Positions 47,424 to 57,527 of a DNA stretch of 61,808 nucleotides are shown here, in pieces; positions within the stretch are counted from its first letter, which is position 1, and every line of letters begins with the position of its first letter. A program made the translations under genes and the position numbers. The DNA is from Gnetum montanum (Eukaryota > Streptophyta > Gnetopsida > Gnetales > Gnetaceae). The notes under the pieces are model-generated. The model was not told the origin of the DNA, made no database searches, and saw only the letters and a list, made by a program, of their open reading frames with translations. The stretch is from assembly GCA_015680685.1 (NCBI GenBank), contig MNCI01016033.1, positions 2,930-64,737 of the forward strand. The letters are read 5' to 3'.

Positions 47424-49082
47424 TAACCATTGACCTTTGTAGCATCATAACAATCCTCATCTTCTGAAGCAATTGTAGCTCTAGAAAATCTGTACATCTT
47501 CTCCTCATTGTCATTGCTACAAGTGTTGGTGCTAGTCATGCACTACTCAATATCATCATCAAAATATGAAAACTGGATAAGGGTCCTCCATGGATGAAGA
47601 TTCACTTGAAAGTAAGATGAAGGAGGTGGAGCTAACTAAGCTAGAGTGTGCTGAGAGGATGAGGAAGCACCCTTGTTCTAATAGGTGATGCCAACTATAG
47701 GTCTTCATTGGAACAAAGTTCCAAAAATACTCTCCATAGCTTGCTACTCAAATGATCTAGGAGCATCACCTTCAAGTGGAACACTAGGTCCAAGCTGCAC
47801 CCCATGGATAGGTGTCTATGGTGCAACCAAGTCATCTGAATCTAATGCATTTTGCTAGTCATAGGCTGAGGAAGGTCTAGTTGCCATGGAATGTCTCAAT
47901 GAAGCAAGAATATCCTCCTCACTATCTAATATGGAAGGATTGGTGATCTCCTCAAACTACTATCCATTAAGAGAAAGTGATACTCCAGTAACCTCCATTC
48001 TCTTACACAAGTAAGAGAGATTGCTACCAATCATTCCAAAAGTACCAACAAATATAGAAGCTTCTTCAAGAAATATTTCATCTACTTAACAATAGATTTG
48101 GATCTTCTTAATTGAGAAGAGGTCTTAGATGATGATGATGCCATCTTCTTCTATGGTGGGGATGGCCTGGTGTTGGGTCCTACTTCATCTACATGTGAGA
48201 AGCTCCTCTTCTCTAAATACTTACCAAGAATTCTTTTTCCTTTGAGCAAAAGCATCTCTAGAATGGAAACATCTCTCTAATAGATCAATAGGCTAATGAT
48301 ATGAGGGTACCCATGGATCCTCTCTTGGTAAACATGTCACGATAGAGAGTATGACCCAAGTGCAGTGGTTATCATGTAAGTAGGTAGTAGAGAGTAAAAG
48401 CCTCTGGTGGCAACAAATAGGTATAACTTTTGCCTTTTACAATAATGTTATATAGAACAACAAAGGACAAGGTGGAAGCATTTGGAGACATCTATTTCTT
48501 ATAAACTCTACCTCTACCAAATGATATTAACTCTCCAAATAAGACATCATAGAACTCATCATGTGTGATGGAAATTATACCATTCAAAAAGATATCATTC
48601 ATAGAATAAATGGCAACCTAAGATACATCTACATTAGAAATGCCAAGAATTTTATTCATAACCTTGGGAGATATATAAATTACAAGATCCCCAACCATAT
48701 ATGTAAATTCCCCAACAGCAGCATCTCTAATAACAATATTACAAAAGAATTCTCTAATAAGAGCTTCAGGAACCAAGAAATCCATAGTAATGAAAGTAGC
48801 CTAGTTCAAAAATTGAAAATAACTCATCAAAGCTTGCTGCCTATGTAGAGTAAAGAACAAAGATTGCTTAGAAATGATATTGATGGTTTGGGTTACATCA
48901 AACTAGTGTTGGACATTGGTAGATCTAAACTAGGGGGGTGTATGTGCTTGGATTACTAGCAGAGCCTTCCTTTAACTTTTTCCTTGGTGGCAGGCTTGAC
49001 ATTCCAACCTTCTTGTGGGCATTACTACTCAAATTGTTATCACTGGTGGAGCCCTACTCATCTCTATGGGGTCATCTTCATG
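47424..49082 (-). pseudogene. Relic resembling the putative plant transposon protein family (Transposase_32-like)
   Basis: The minus-strand coding trace has an N-terminal part with a basic motif SLPPRKKLKEG near 48980, then a segment MDFLVPEALIREFF followed by GEFTYMVGDLVIY (48650-48790). This resembles the plant transposon-associated domain with LVREFYANL and V-RG--I motifs. Further on is PPEAFTLYYLPTYMITTAL-like sequence near 48380, a polar RPSPP and SSSS linker near 48140, and an acidic tail (LDSEEDILASLRHSM) that stays in one frame with only TAG stops down to TAA at 47424. Frames change twice, from indels or from introns. Family assignment is from remembered motifs and is moderate. Such proteins are known from TE-rich plant genomes with no proven biochemical role. 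Confidence 0.5.
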
Positions 49083-49640
49083 GAACAACAACAAAAATAA
49101 GGGTTTGAAGTTTTACAACTACATCAAATAAGGACTTTTAACAAGAAAGAAGACATATCCTTTGGAAGATAGACATCTTGTCCACATTTAAAACTTTAAG
49201 TAGACATCTCCTTTTCAAATTATACATCTCTATTGCACTGAAGGTAAAGATAGGTAGATTTCTCATTTCAAGAGTAGACATCTCCTCTTGGAAGTAGATG
49301 TCTCCTAAAAGACATCTTTATGAAGATGTTGCCTCTGGATGAGGCTCAATAGGATGGAGCTTAGGAAAGGCTGCCAAGTGCTATAGTCTTGGAAAATACA
49401 CATCATTAATTAAAAATTAACTTGTACTTATCTTTCTTGCCAAAGAGCATAGTAATTCTTAGCAAGCTTGAGCATGAGGCTCCTTTTTCAAGGTTTCTCA
49501 TCTTACACAAACTTCCTCAATCTCCAAGGTTTGGCTTCCTTTAACAAAACTATTAGAGAGAGTCCTCTCATTTTCCTATCTCTTCCTTTTAATTCTCCAT
49601 TCTTTTTTAACTCCATTTTCCTTTTGATTTATCCATTTTT
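49083..49640. other. Non-coding, possibly LTR remnant with repeated AGATGTCTCC words
   Basis: TAGACATCTCC and GTAGATGTCTCC recur between 49150 and 49330, as in the LTRs at 26.6-27.6, 32.3-33.4, 51.4-52.4 and 53.2-54.2 kb. It may be the left LTR of the copia element to its right. The open frame at 49468-49704 is not supported. Confidence 0.35.
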
Positions 49641-51298
49641 TATGGTCTTGCATAGTTTCCTTTCTCAGTGCATTTTGGTAAGACCAAGAAGTCTTATGAT
49701 ATGACCAAAATACTCATATGATAAAACTTTAAATTGCACTCCCATTTCTTATGCCTAAATTTATTATGATAATAACATCTTATCTTTATATAGTAATTAA
49801 GATGATCATACCTTGGAGATGCTCTTGATTGAGATGTAGTGTCCATTGATTCTTCATTCTTTGGAGTAGCCTTTAATTGAGATGGGGTTGATGTAGATGA
49901 TTCCTCCTATGTACAACATTCTAGTTCACTTGTATCATGTGGACTTCTTCCTTGTCCTAAAACCACCTGAAGGAACTCTTTCCCTTTAATCAACCTTTCA
50001 TTCACAAGTTTTACATCTACAAGCTCTTCCTTCATCTACTCACAAGACTTGGTTAGTTCTTTATTCTCAACCCTAAGGTCTGAGATTTCTTTTGCGTGAT
50101 CTAAAATCTTTGAATTTAATAAATAAATATCTTTATCCTTACTTTTTTCTTGCTTACTTAACTTTGTACAAAGATTTTGAAAAGATAAAAGTTCATTGCA
50201 CAACCATTCATACCTTTCTTCTTAATTTTTGAATTCATCATCTAAGGTGTTGGAATCATCATCTGTGAGGGTCATACAAATGGTGTGAGTCTTTGCATCA
50301 TCCTCAACCTCTTCTTCACTTTGCTCTCCCTCATTCCAACTAGTGTAGAAGTTGGTATTTTTTGATTTTGTATCATCTCTATCCCTTCTTTGTAACCTGT
50401 CATTACTTGGATATTCGAAGGCCACATGGCCTCTCCCACCACAAATCCAACACTCTATTGAAGAAAAATCAAAATCAGAAATTAAAATATTCTTACCTCT
50501 TTCTTTCTCTTTAAATTGGTTGGTTATTTTCTTATTTGAGCTCTTACTCATTTTTTGCAATAAGCCTATGGAACCTTTTTGATAGAAAAGCTATTTCTTC
50601 TTCGCTTTCCTTATCTTGCTTATTAGGTTTCTTTCTTTGGAGGTAAAGTTTAGAGCAATGGATTTTTCTTTAACTGCGCCTTCGCTTATGAGGTTCATTT
50701 CATAAGAAATAAGAGAACTTTGAAGCTCTTCAAATTTTAGAACTAAGAAATCTCTAATTTTCTCCATGGCTATGACCTTCGATCTAAATTCTAGTTGGAG
50801 AGTTCTAATCATTTTTATTATGACATCACTATGAGGTAAATATTTACTAGTACCTCTAATAACCACAACAAGATCATTTGCTCTAGAGAAATAATATTTT
50901 ATTTTCTCACCTTCTCTCATTCTGAGCTTATTGTACTCACTTTGCAAAACTAAAAGCTTAGATTGCTTCATTATTGAAGTTCCCTCATATGTAGCTTTCA
51001 AAGTTTTCCATATTTCTTTAGCTATTTTACATCCTGCTACTTTGTTAAATTTAGATTTATTCAATGCACAATACAAACAATTTTTTTCTTTTAAATTAAA
51101 CATGAACTTATCTAGTTCTGCTTGTGTTCATTTGCTCTGATGCCTAATAGTCTTTGTTCCATTGTCAATGGGTGGTGTGTAGCCTTTGAGGATGGACTCC
51201 CGTACATCAAACTCCATAGAGTCTTGAATCCTTGCCTTCCAATAGGTAAACTTGAATCCATCAAACATTGGTGGCTTTCTGTAAGATGTCCCCTCCAT
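49640..51298 (-). pseudogene. Ty1/copia gag, one continuous frame with five stops
   Basis: Start at the ATG ending at 51298 (MEGTSYRKPPMFDG), the standard plant copia Gag start, then FTYWKARIQD (DUF4219-like). A UBN2-type core follows at 50591-51103: KEIWKTLKATYEGTS, KQSKLLVLQSEYNKL, MREGEKI and LVLKFEELQSSL. A zinc knuckle CWICGGRGHVAFEY near 50420-50460 has Tyr in place of the last Cys. A coiled coil follows (SKILDHAKEISDLRVENKEL, 50000-50110) and a second decayed C-H-H-C motif near 49730. All blocks are in the same frame for about 500 codons; stops are TGA, TAG, TAA, TAG and TAG. No protease, integrase or RT of this element remains. Confidence 0.88.
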
Positions 51299-51332
51299 AG
51301 TTCATACTTTGAATTGATGTCAATGAAATAGT

Positions 51333-51349
51333 ACTAGGATTTGATACTA
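51333..51349 (-). other. Primer-binding site of the copia element (decayed iMet)
   Basis: On the minus strand TAGTATCAAATCCTAGT lies 35 bases before the gag ATG and corresponds to TGGTATCAGAGCCTAGT with transitions. Confidence 0.75.
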
Positions 51350-51351
51350 CT

Positions 51352-52400
51352 TGAGGATCATAGAACTTAGAAGGGGAAGATGAATAAATTTCCCAAACCA
51401 AAATTAACAGCCACAAAAACCATACTAAATTTTTACATGGTTCCCCAACTTGGGTACATCCATACTCAAAGGGTAGAACCCTTGCACACCTTCAAACTTT
51501 GTTTCTCAAAAATTTGTTTTGAATGGTACCACACCTTGTACAAGTTCTAAGCTCCACTATGGAGTGTTTTGTTACTACAAAATCACTCAACCCCACAAGG
51601 TCCTAACAAGCTTCGACTATGGTTTCAAGGATCACACAACCTTTACAAATTGAGCTCTTCTCTAAAGTGTTTTCACATTACACAAACACTCAATTCCACA
51701 AGATCTCGACAAGCTCAATGAAAATTCCTTCTCATAAGAAGCACATCAACCCTAGTGGGGCAACAACAGAGAAATAAAATCATAATGAAAGAATGTAACT
51801 TAAATTATAGGTCCTTGGACTTTAAAGCATAAATTACAATCAATCAAGAAAATGATTTTTCGAATGAAGAACACAAGTACAATATACAATGATTATTTTG
51901 ATAGTGATAATACATGTACAACACTTTCACAATATCTAAGAGAATGAAATCTTCTTATAGCCTCAAAATTTATGCAATAGCTATCTAATGACTAGTGAAG
52001 ATGTATCCTCTGAGATGGGGATGTCTCTCTAAAACTAACTTCAATTATGTGGAGATGTATCTACTAAAAGTGGAACATCTTTGTGGAGACATTTCTATGG
52101 AGACTTCTTCTCTTGAAAGGAGATGTCTACTATTTTTCAGATACATCTTCTCTAAGTCAACTTCACTTTAGCTAAGACATCTTTTGTTTCTGGGTCACAT
52201 CTTCTCAACTTTTGAATTTTGATTCCTGAAGCTTCCTCTCAATCATTAGAGCATCTTCATCTAATTTATAGCCTTCATATTTATACATGATTGTTCATGC
52301 CCTTCTGAGTCCTTCTAGTCTCCTCTTTGATATCTATTTGGAGATCTCTCTTCTTGAGTTCTCATTAAACCCTTGCAAAACATCACATTCCATAACATTC
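51352..52400 (-). mobile_element. 5' LTR of the copia element (outer end uncertain)
   Basis: Begins TGAGGATCATAG beside the primer-binding site. It contains GATGTCTCTC, GGAGACATTTC and GGAGATGTCTAC between 51990 and 52200. The right boundary could not be fixed. Confidence 0.55.
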
Positions 52401-52589
52401 TATGTTCTTCAATTTACTTAAATTTTTGACATATCAAAAGGTCAACAAGAAGACTCACCTCTCTCCCATGAGATATCCTCAACTTGACATAGAGTCTTCT
52501 TTCCCTTACCACAAGAAATATAACATGCAAAAAGAAAAAGTATCATATCTTTTAGTGCTACCTTTGATCCTCCTTGAAGAAGCCCCTTG

Positions 52590-53110
52590 ATCTTTGTCAC
52601 TTTTTTGGCTTTGATCCTTCACCTCCCATAACTTATGAGGTAGGAACTCTCCTTGATCATCAGTATATACCATATTGAACTTTGAAGATCTCTTGGGCCC
52701 CTTGATGAAGGTTTTGGTTCCCTTTGAGTATTAAGTGCTCCTTTGCTCAATGAGAGATACTTGAGATCTCCTTTTCTCATTAATCTATACTTTACCAAAT
52801 CTTTCATCTTCCTTTCCTTCTTGATGGCTATAAGATATTCTCTCAATTCTCATTAAAATATTTTCCATGTTGGTCTTGAATTTCTTCATATCGCTTCTTG
52901 AATTTTCTACAAAATCTTGGTGTTTGTGGACTTTGACTTTGGAAATAACTTCTCAAATTTCAACCACAAAAGCCTTAAAGAAGTCCTTGAACTCTTGAAG
53001 CTCTTGTTTAAGATCTTGATTTGTCTTCTTCTTAGGAGCAATACCTAAATTAACAAGAATGATATCCAAATAAAAATGCACAAATATCCACAACAATGTT
53101 TCGTACATTC
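52590..53110 (-). pseudogene. Short gag fragment adjoining the LTR at 53179
   Basis: The minus strand gives charged sequence such as KKKTNQDLKQELQEFKDFF and SDMKKFKTNMENILMRIER, an N-terminal Gag-like coiled coil directly downstream of a primer-binding site. The rest of the element is missing. Family is uncertain, but its LTR resembles that of the nested chromovirus at 26.6-33.4 kb. Confidence 0.5.
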
Positions 53111-53161
53111 AAAGAAAACACCAAGCTTCAACATAGAAGTGTGAAAACCTTCAAACCTTTT

Positions 53162-53172
53162 CTCTAATACCA
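53162..53172 (-). other. Primer-binding site next to the 53.2 kb LTR
   Basis: TGGTATTAGAG on the minus strand matches TGGTATCAGAG with one C-to-T change. Confidence 0.8.
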
Positions 53173-53178
53173 ATCTGG

Positions 53179-54169
53179 TGTAGGTTTCGTACCTTGATAG
53201 ATTCCAAAAGAATCCAATCCATATCTTCCAAGTATATATAGCTTAGAAAATAAGAACAACACAATAAAATAGATAAAAATCTCCTTATTTTAAGAAAATT
53301 CTCAACTTCATAGAAAATACATCAAAGATGAGAAACCAAACTCAACTCACAACTCTCCCAAGAATATTAGAGACCACACTTATCCCTTCTCAATCCTTAA
53401 TAGCTAACCATGAAGTCCAAGCTTAGGATAAGACACTTATAAGATATTTCCTCAATCTCTCTCAAGTGCTTTCTCTTGCCTCTCACTCAATTTCTTTGCA
53501 CAAGATCTCTTCTTACATAAGCTCTTCTCCCTCAACTTTCATGATCTCTCTCTTTTGCTCACAATTAGGATCTTTAGCCTTTGGAATTTGGTACTTTGGA
53601 ACTTTGGCACCAAAAATGATAAATTACATCAATATTTATCAACAACTAGAAGATAAGAATCCTAGAAACATTCTCTCAACTCCACTAGAGATTCTTTAGC
53701 TATTTCCCAAGTCTTCTCAATCTTCCCTAGCTATTTCCATCTTGCTTTGGCTATCTTTAGAATTGGAATGGGTGTTTTTGGAACTTTTTCCATTTGTTTA
53801 GGTAATCTCTAGTTTTATTGGGATGTCTCCTATGAAAACCCAGTTCTTAAGTGGAATGTCTACTATTTTTCTAGGATGTCCCATTTGGTCTTGGGACATC
53901 TGAATTTTTGGTGGGATGTCTCAACTAGGACATCTCACTTTCTAATTAGATGTGTTGCCTATAGGTGCCAAGTACAAAAATGCTCATTTTGATTCCTATA
54001 ATCTCTAGATGCCTCCAAAAAAAGGCCCCATAGATCCTTGAACCCTCTAAACTCATCAAAATAAGTCCAAAACACCCAAAACATCCAATAATCATCCTCA
54101 ACGAAATCAACACAAGAAGACACATAGCATGTAGGGTAGAACAAGGGGATTGGACAATGTGTCCCTACA
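53179..54169 (-). mobile_element. LTR, 991 bp, TGTAGG...CCTACA
   Basis: Perfect 6-bp inverted termini, TGTAGG at 53179 and CCTACA at 54164-54169, with a primer-binding site on the left. The inner part shares order and wording with the nested chromovirus LTRs (CTTGGGACATCT, GGTGCCAA plus AAAATGCT, CTAAACTCATCAA). Hence it is the same or a sister family, minus orientation, with most of the internal region lost. Confidence 0.85.
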
Positions 54170-54184
54170 TCATTATCTAATTTC

Positions 54185-54837
54185 AACTTTACCAGCTAGT
54201 GTTAAATAAGTAAAAGTATTATTTTTAAAAAAGGCTTGAGTCATGTGACTAGTAAACTTTACATCTTAGTGATTCAATTTGATGTATTGGACAAGATTCG
54301 AGTAGAGCAACACCATGATTCTTAGTATGAAAAACTTAGATAGTCTAGTGACTCTTCTATAGTAGTGAATGCACTTTGGTTACTTCATCATAAGGATTAA
54401 GTATATGTGCCTAATTTCTTGTGGTAGACTTTATTGGAGGAAGCTTACCTCAGTAGGCTTTAGTTGCATCTTGGTAGTGATTTAATGTATTAGTGACCAT
54501 GCATGAAGAGGTAGGTTGGAGAATTCATGGAAAGATACTTAGGCTACCAATAGGTTACGATTAACCATCAATGACTAGATGGATGCTTATACCCTCATAC
54601 TGTTCCAAAGTGAAAGTGAAAGGTGATCAATATATATTTCTTTATCGATTTACATTACATTATTGGGGGAAAGGATGTCATCTTTGGTGTTATTGACTTG
54701 TTAATAATCTCTTCTCATTTTCTTACTATGAGGACTATAGCTAGTTCAAAGGATGTCATGTAGTTACTCATCTCAAAAACTATTTGATTGCATGACATTC
54801 CTAACATAGCTATTCAATTGTATGGCATTCATACCAA
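54185..54837 (+). pseudogene. Integrase fragment of the second Tekay/Del internal region
   Basis: Collinear with the first copy at 25660-26240: shared words CTTAGATAGTCTAGTGA, GCTTACCT plus AGGCTT, and CATCAATGACTAG. Translation shows VPNFLW, LLEEAYL and the start of the core. It stops abruptly near 54837, where LTR sequence follows without a polypurine tract, so the rest of integrase and the LTR beginning were deleted. Confidence 0.8.
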
Positions 54838-55650
54838 GATGAAGGTTATGATATGGACATGGCATGGGCATGTAATGGCATGGTTGATTTTTATGTGAGA
54901 TTGATATTTTATTGTATTAATTTTATTGCAATACATAAAATTTGCTTATGTTATTATTTTTAACATGCTTTTTGTGTTGTGGAAGACTACATATGTTACA
55001 AGAGTTTTCTTTTCTTTTGGTAGATTTATTTTGTAGATTTTTAAGTTTTATAAATCAGCTAGCTATGTTACAATGGAGTTTTAGCTATTTTCCATAAAAC
55101 CCTATACGTCATTCAACCTAATACTTTGACATCCAATTTCTTGAATATGGAAGTGCTACCCAATTGAAGGCATATGATGGTAAGTGGACCTTTACTAGCT
55201 TATGAACTTTGGAAAGTAAGAGCTAATGGTTAGATTTCATGGGTTGTTGAGAATTTGTGCATAGATTTTCTTCGATCTTTTTCTATTTCTTTCAATTCAT
55301 AGGATTTTGTGCATAATCAATGTGGGTTAGATACTATTTATTTTAAGTGAATCTATGTGAAGTTTTGATGGGAAATGAATTTTCTTTGCTTGATTTGAAT
55401 TATGAGATTTTGTACTTTGATTCATTATTTTATTCTACTATAATTTTAATGTAATTTATCAATTTTAAGTTTCAATGGTTCAATGAGAATCTTTTCATCA
55501 ATAGTTTTAGAACATTAGTATTACTCATTTGATTAATGTTTTAATACTATTACATTCACCTTATCATAGTGTTCATTCATTTTGAGAGATTTTAAGTTTT
55601 TATACTATTGTGAATTGTTGATAATTTTCTCAAGGTTTAAATATTAGAAT
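54838..55650 (+). mobile_element. LTR 3, truncated Tekay/Del LTR fragment
   Basis: Matches LTR 1 and LTR 2 from an internal point: TATGATATGGACATGG, TTTTATTGTATTAATTTTATT, ATAGGATTTTGTGCATAATC and onward. The TGTAACAACC start and the second half are missing. Confidence 0.85.
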
Positions 55651-57500
55651 ATGATCATAACACAATGTACAATCATCAATTTTGTAACCATTTAAGATTA
55701 TTCATAGTCACTTATAAACAAGTTGTAATAAAAAGATATGAATTAATCACACAAACCATTATGATTCTATCTATGGAATATAAGTAGTGATCAATCAATT
55801 ATGAAGAAGTGACAAGGAAGAGAGAGGTGGTAAGAAACAACAAGAATTTAATAAGACAATTGTGTAAGCAATGATGAATTATAATAGAAGATACTAGATG
55901 TAGCATCATATATAAGATAATAAGAATTAGAACCATAAGGAACTGAAGGTACATGTCCAAAGTAAGAAAAAAATAAACATTAAGAAATATAATGAAACAT
56001 AGTAGTCATTACAATCAATAGTATTCATAATAATGACCAAAGAAACCAAAAGATTATTAAGTAACTCATAAATAGAAGTGAAGAAAGATCTAGTTTTCTA
56101 AATAGGATGAGAAGATTCAAGATTAGTAATTTGTAAATTGGTCTAGCTTCTTAAATAAGAAGAGAAAATCATCCAAAAGATTATGGTGAAGTAAAGAGAA
56201 TGATTATGAAGAGGGATAGGCTACAATTAAGGTAATAGTCCATAACAAGACAAGTTGTGAATTGCTAAATGAGTCCATGAAGGACCTAGCACAACTAAGA
56301 TTGACCAATAGAGAAAATCCCTAGAAGATCTATCATGAGTAATAGGAAAAGACATGCATCTTAAGAATGCATCAAAAGAAGAAGAAGAAAACAAAAGCTG
56401 TTATGAAGAAGAGATTTGTAATAAGTTTGACAGACACTAAGAGTAACTATAAAATATGAATGATACAATTATAAAATATTTATAATGGTAATTTTTTTTA
56501 ATCAATGAATCATGTGTTAAGTTTTTTCATAACCTAAATGATCCTTTTGTAATTAGAGTTGTTCAAGAGATGTAAAACCAAACCTTAATATGGTTTTGGA
56601 GCATAACTAAAAATAGGTTATGAGGACAAGTAGTTATGGAGAAAATGTAATTAGAACAATGATTAAAAAAATGAAAGTGAAGTGAAGTTTTAAATGATTA
56701 AAACGATTTGTAATTAAAGGATAGTTATATAAGATAGTTATATGGGATAGTTAATCAATTTAACAGTATCTATGGAGGTAGAAGTATAGGAAATACAAAC
56801 ATAGGCTGATGTAGCATAGAAGCATAAGAGAGTAAAAAAAATCAAAGTATAGAAAAGAGATAGAAAAAAATCATGGAGCAATTTCATGACTAGATAAAGC
56901 TCTTGAAGATGATGTTATAAATAATGCTAGAATCTTCTACAACATTAGTAGATCAAAGGAATAGCACTTAAAATCATCCACTTCTTAAACATCATATGAA
57001 GTACATCATATACATCTATAAATAAAAGACAAGATGGATGAATTTTTACAATACTTGTAGATAAAGAAAGATGCCAAAAAGGCTACATTGACAAACAAAT
57101 ACAAGATGATAACAACAAAAGACAAGAAATAATACCCTCCGATTCTAACTAGAAGTTTAAAAGTAAGTTTCAAAGGACTAATTGCTTTAAATCCTATTAT
57201 CTAACCACATGATTTCAAGCTTATCCTTCATAATGTATGGAAGAAATAAGTTATGTTATTATAAGACTTAACTTAAACCTTGTAAGATCATGCAATACAA
57301 AGAAAAGAAATAAAAAGGAGGTATTTTCATAACTACTTTCTATGCTACAAATTATTCCATCATAAGCATTAATTACTTCATCCATGAAATGATTTATTCT
57401 AAATACTAAAACAAGGAATGAAAATTTTCAAGTTCACAATTCAAAGCAAGCATTTGAGCACATTTAAAGTGCGTTTTCAGCACATTTTATTTAGAATATT
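55651..57500. other. No gene seen; AT-rich, purine-biased DNA
   Basis: A long A-rich stretch with many AAGAAGA and AATAAG words and no recognisable protein or repeat structure. Confidence 0.4.
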
Positions 57501-57527
57501 CATTTTAAAACTCTATGAAATCAATTC

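Noticed and set aside
47424-49082. Possible immune, toxin or CRISPR-like system
   Set aside because: No spacer-repeat array, nuclease or defence motif was seen anywhere in the window; all structure fits plant transposable elements and decayed genes.
55651-57500. Possible endogenous pararetrovirus before the 57.5 kb relic
   Set aside because: No RT, movement protein or coat zinc-finger motif could be found; the stretch is only AT-rich.
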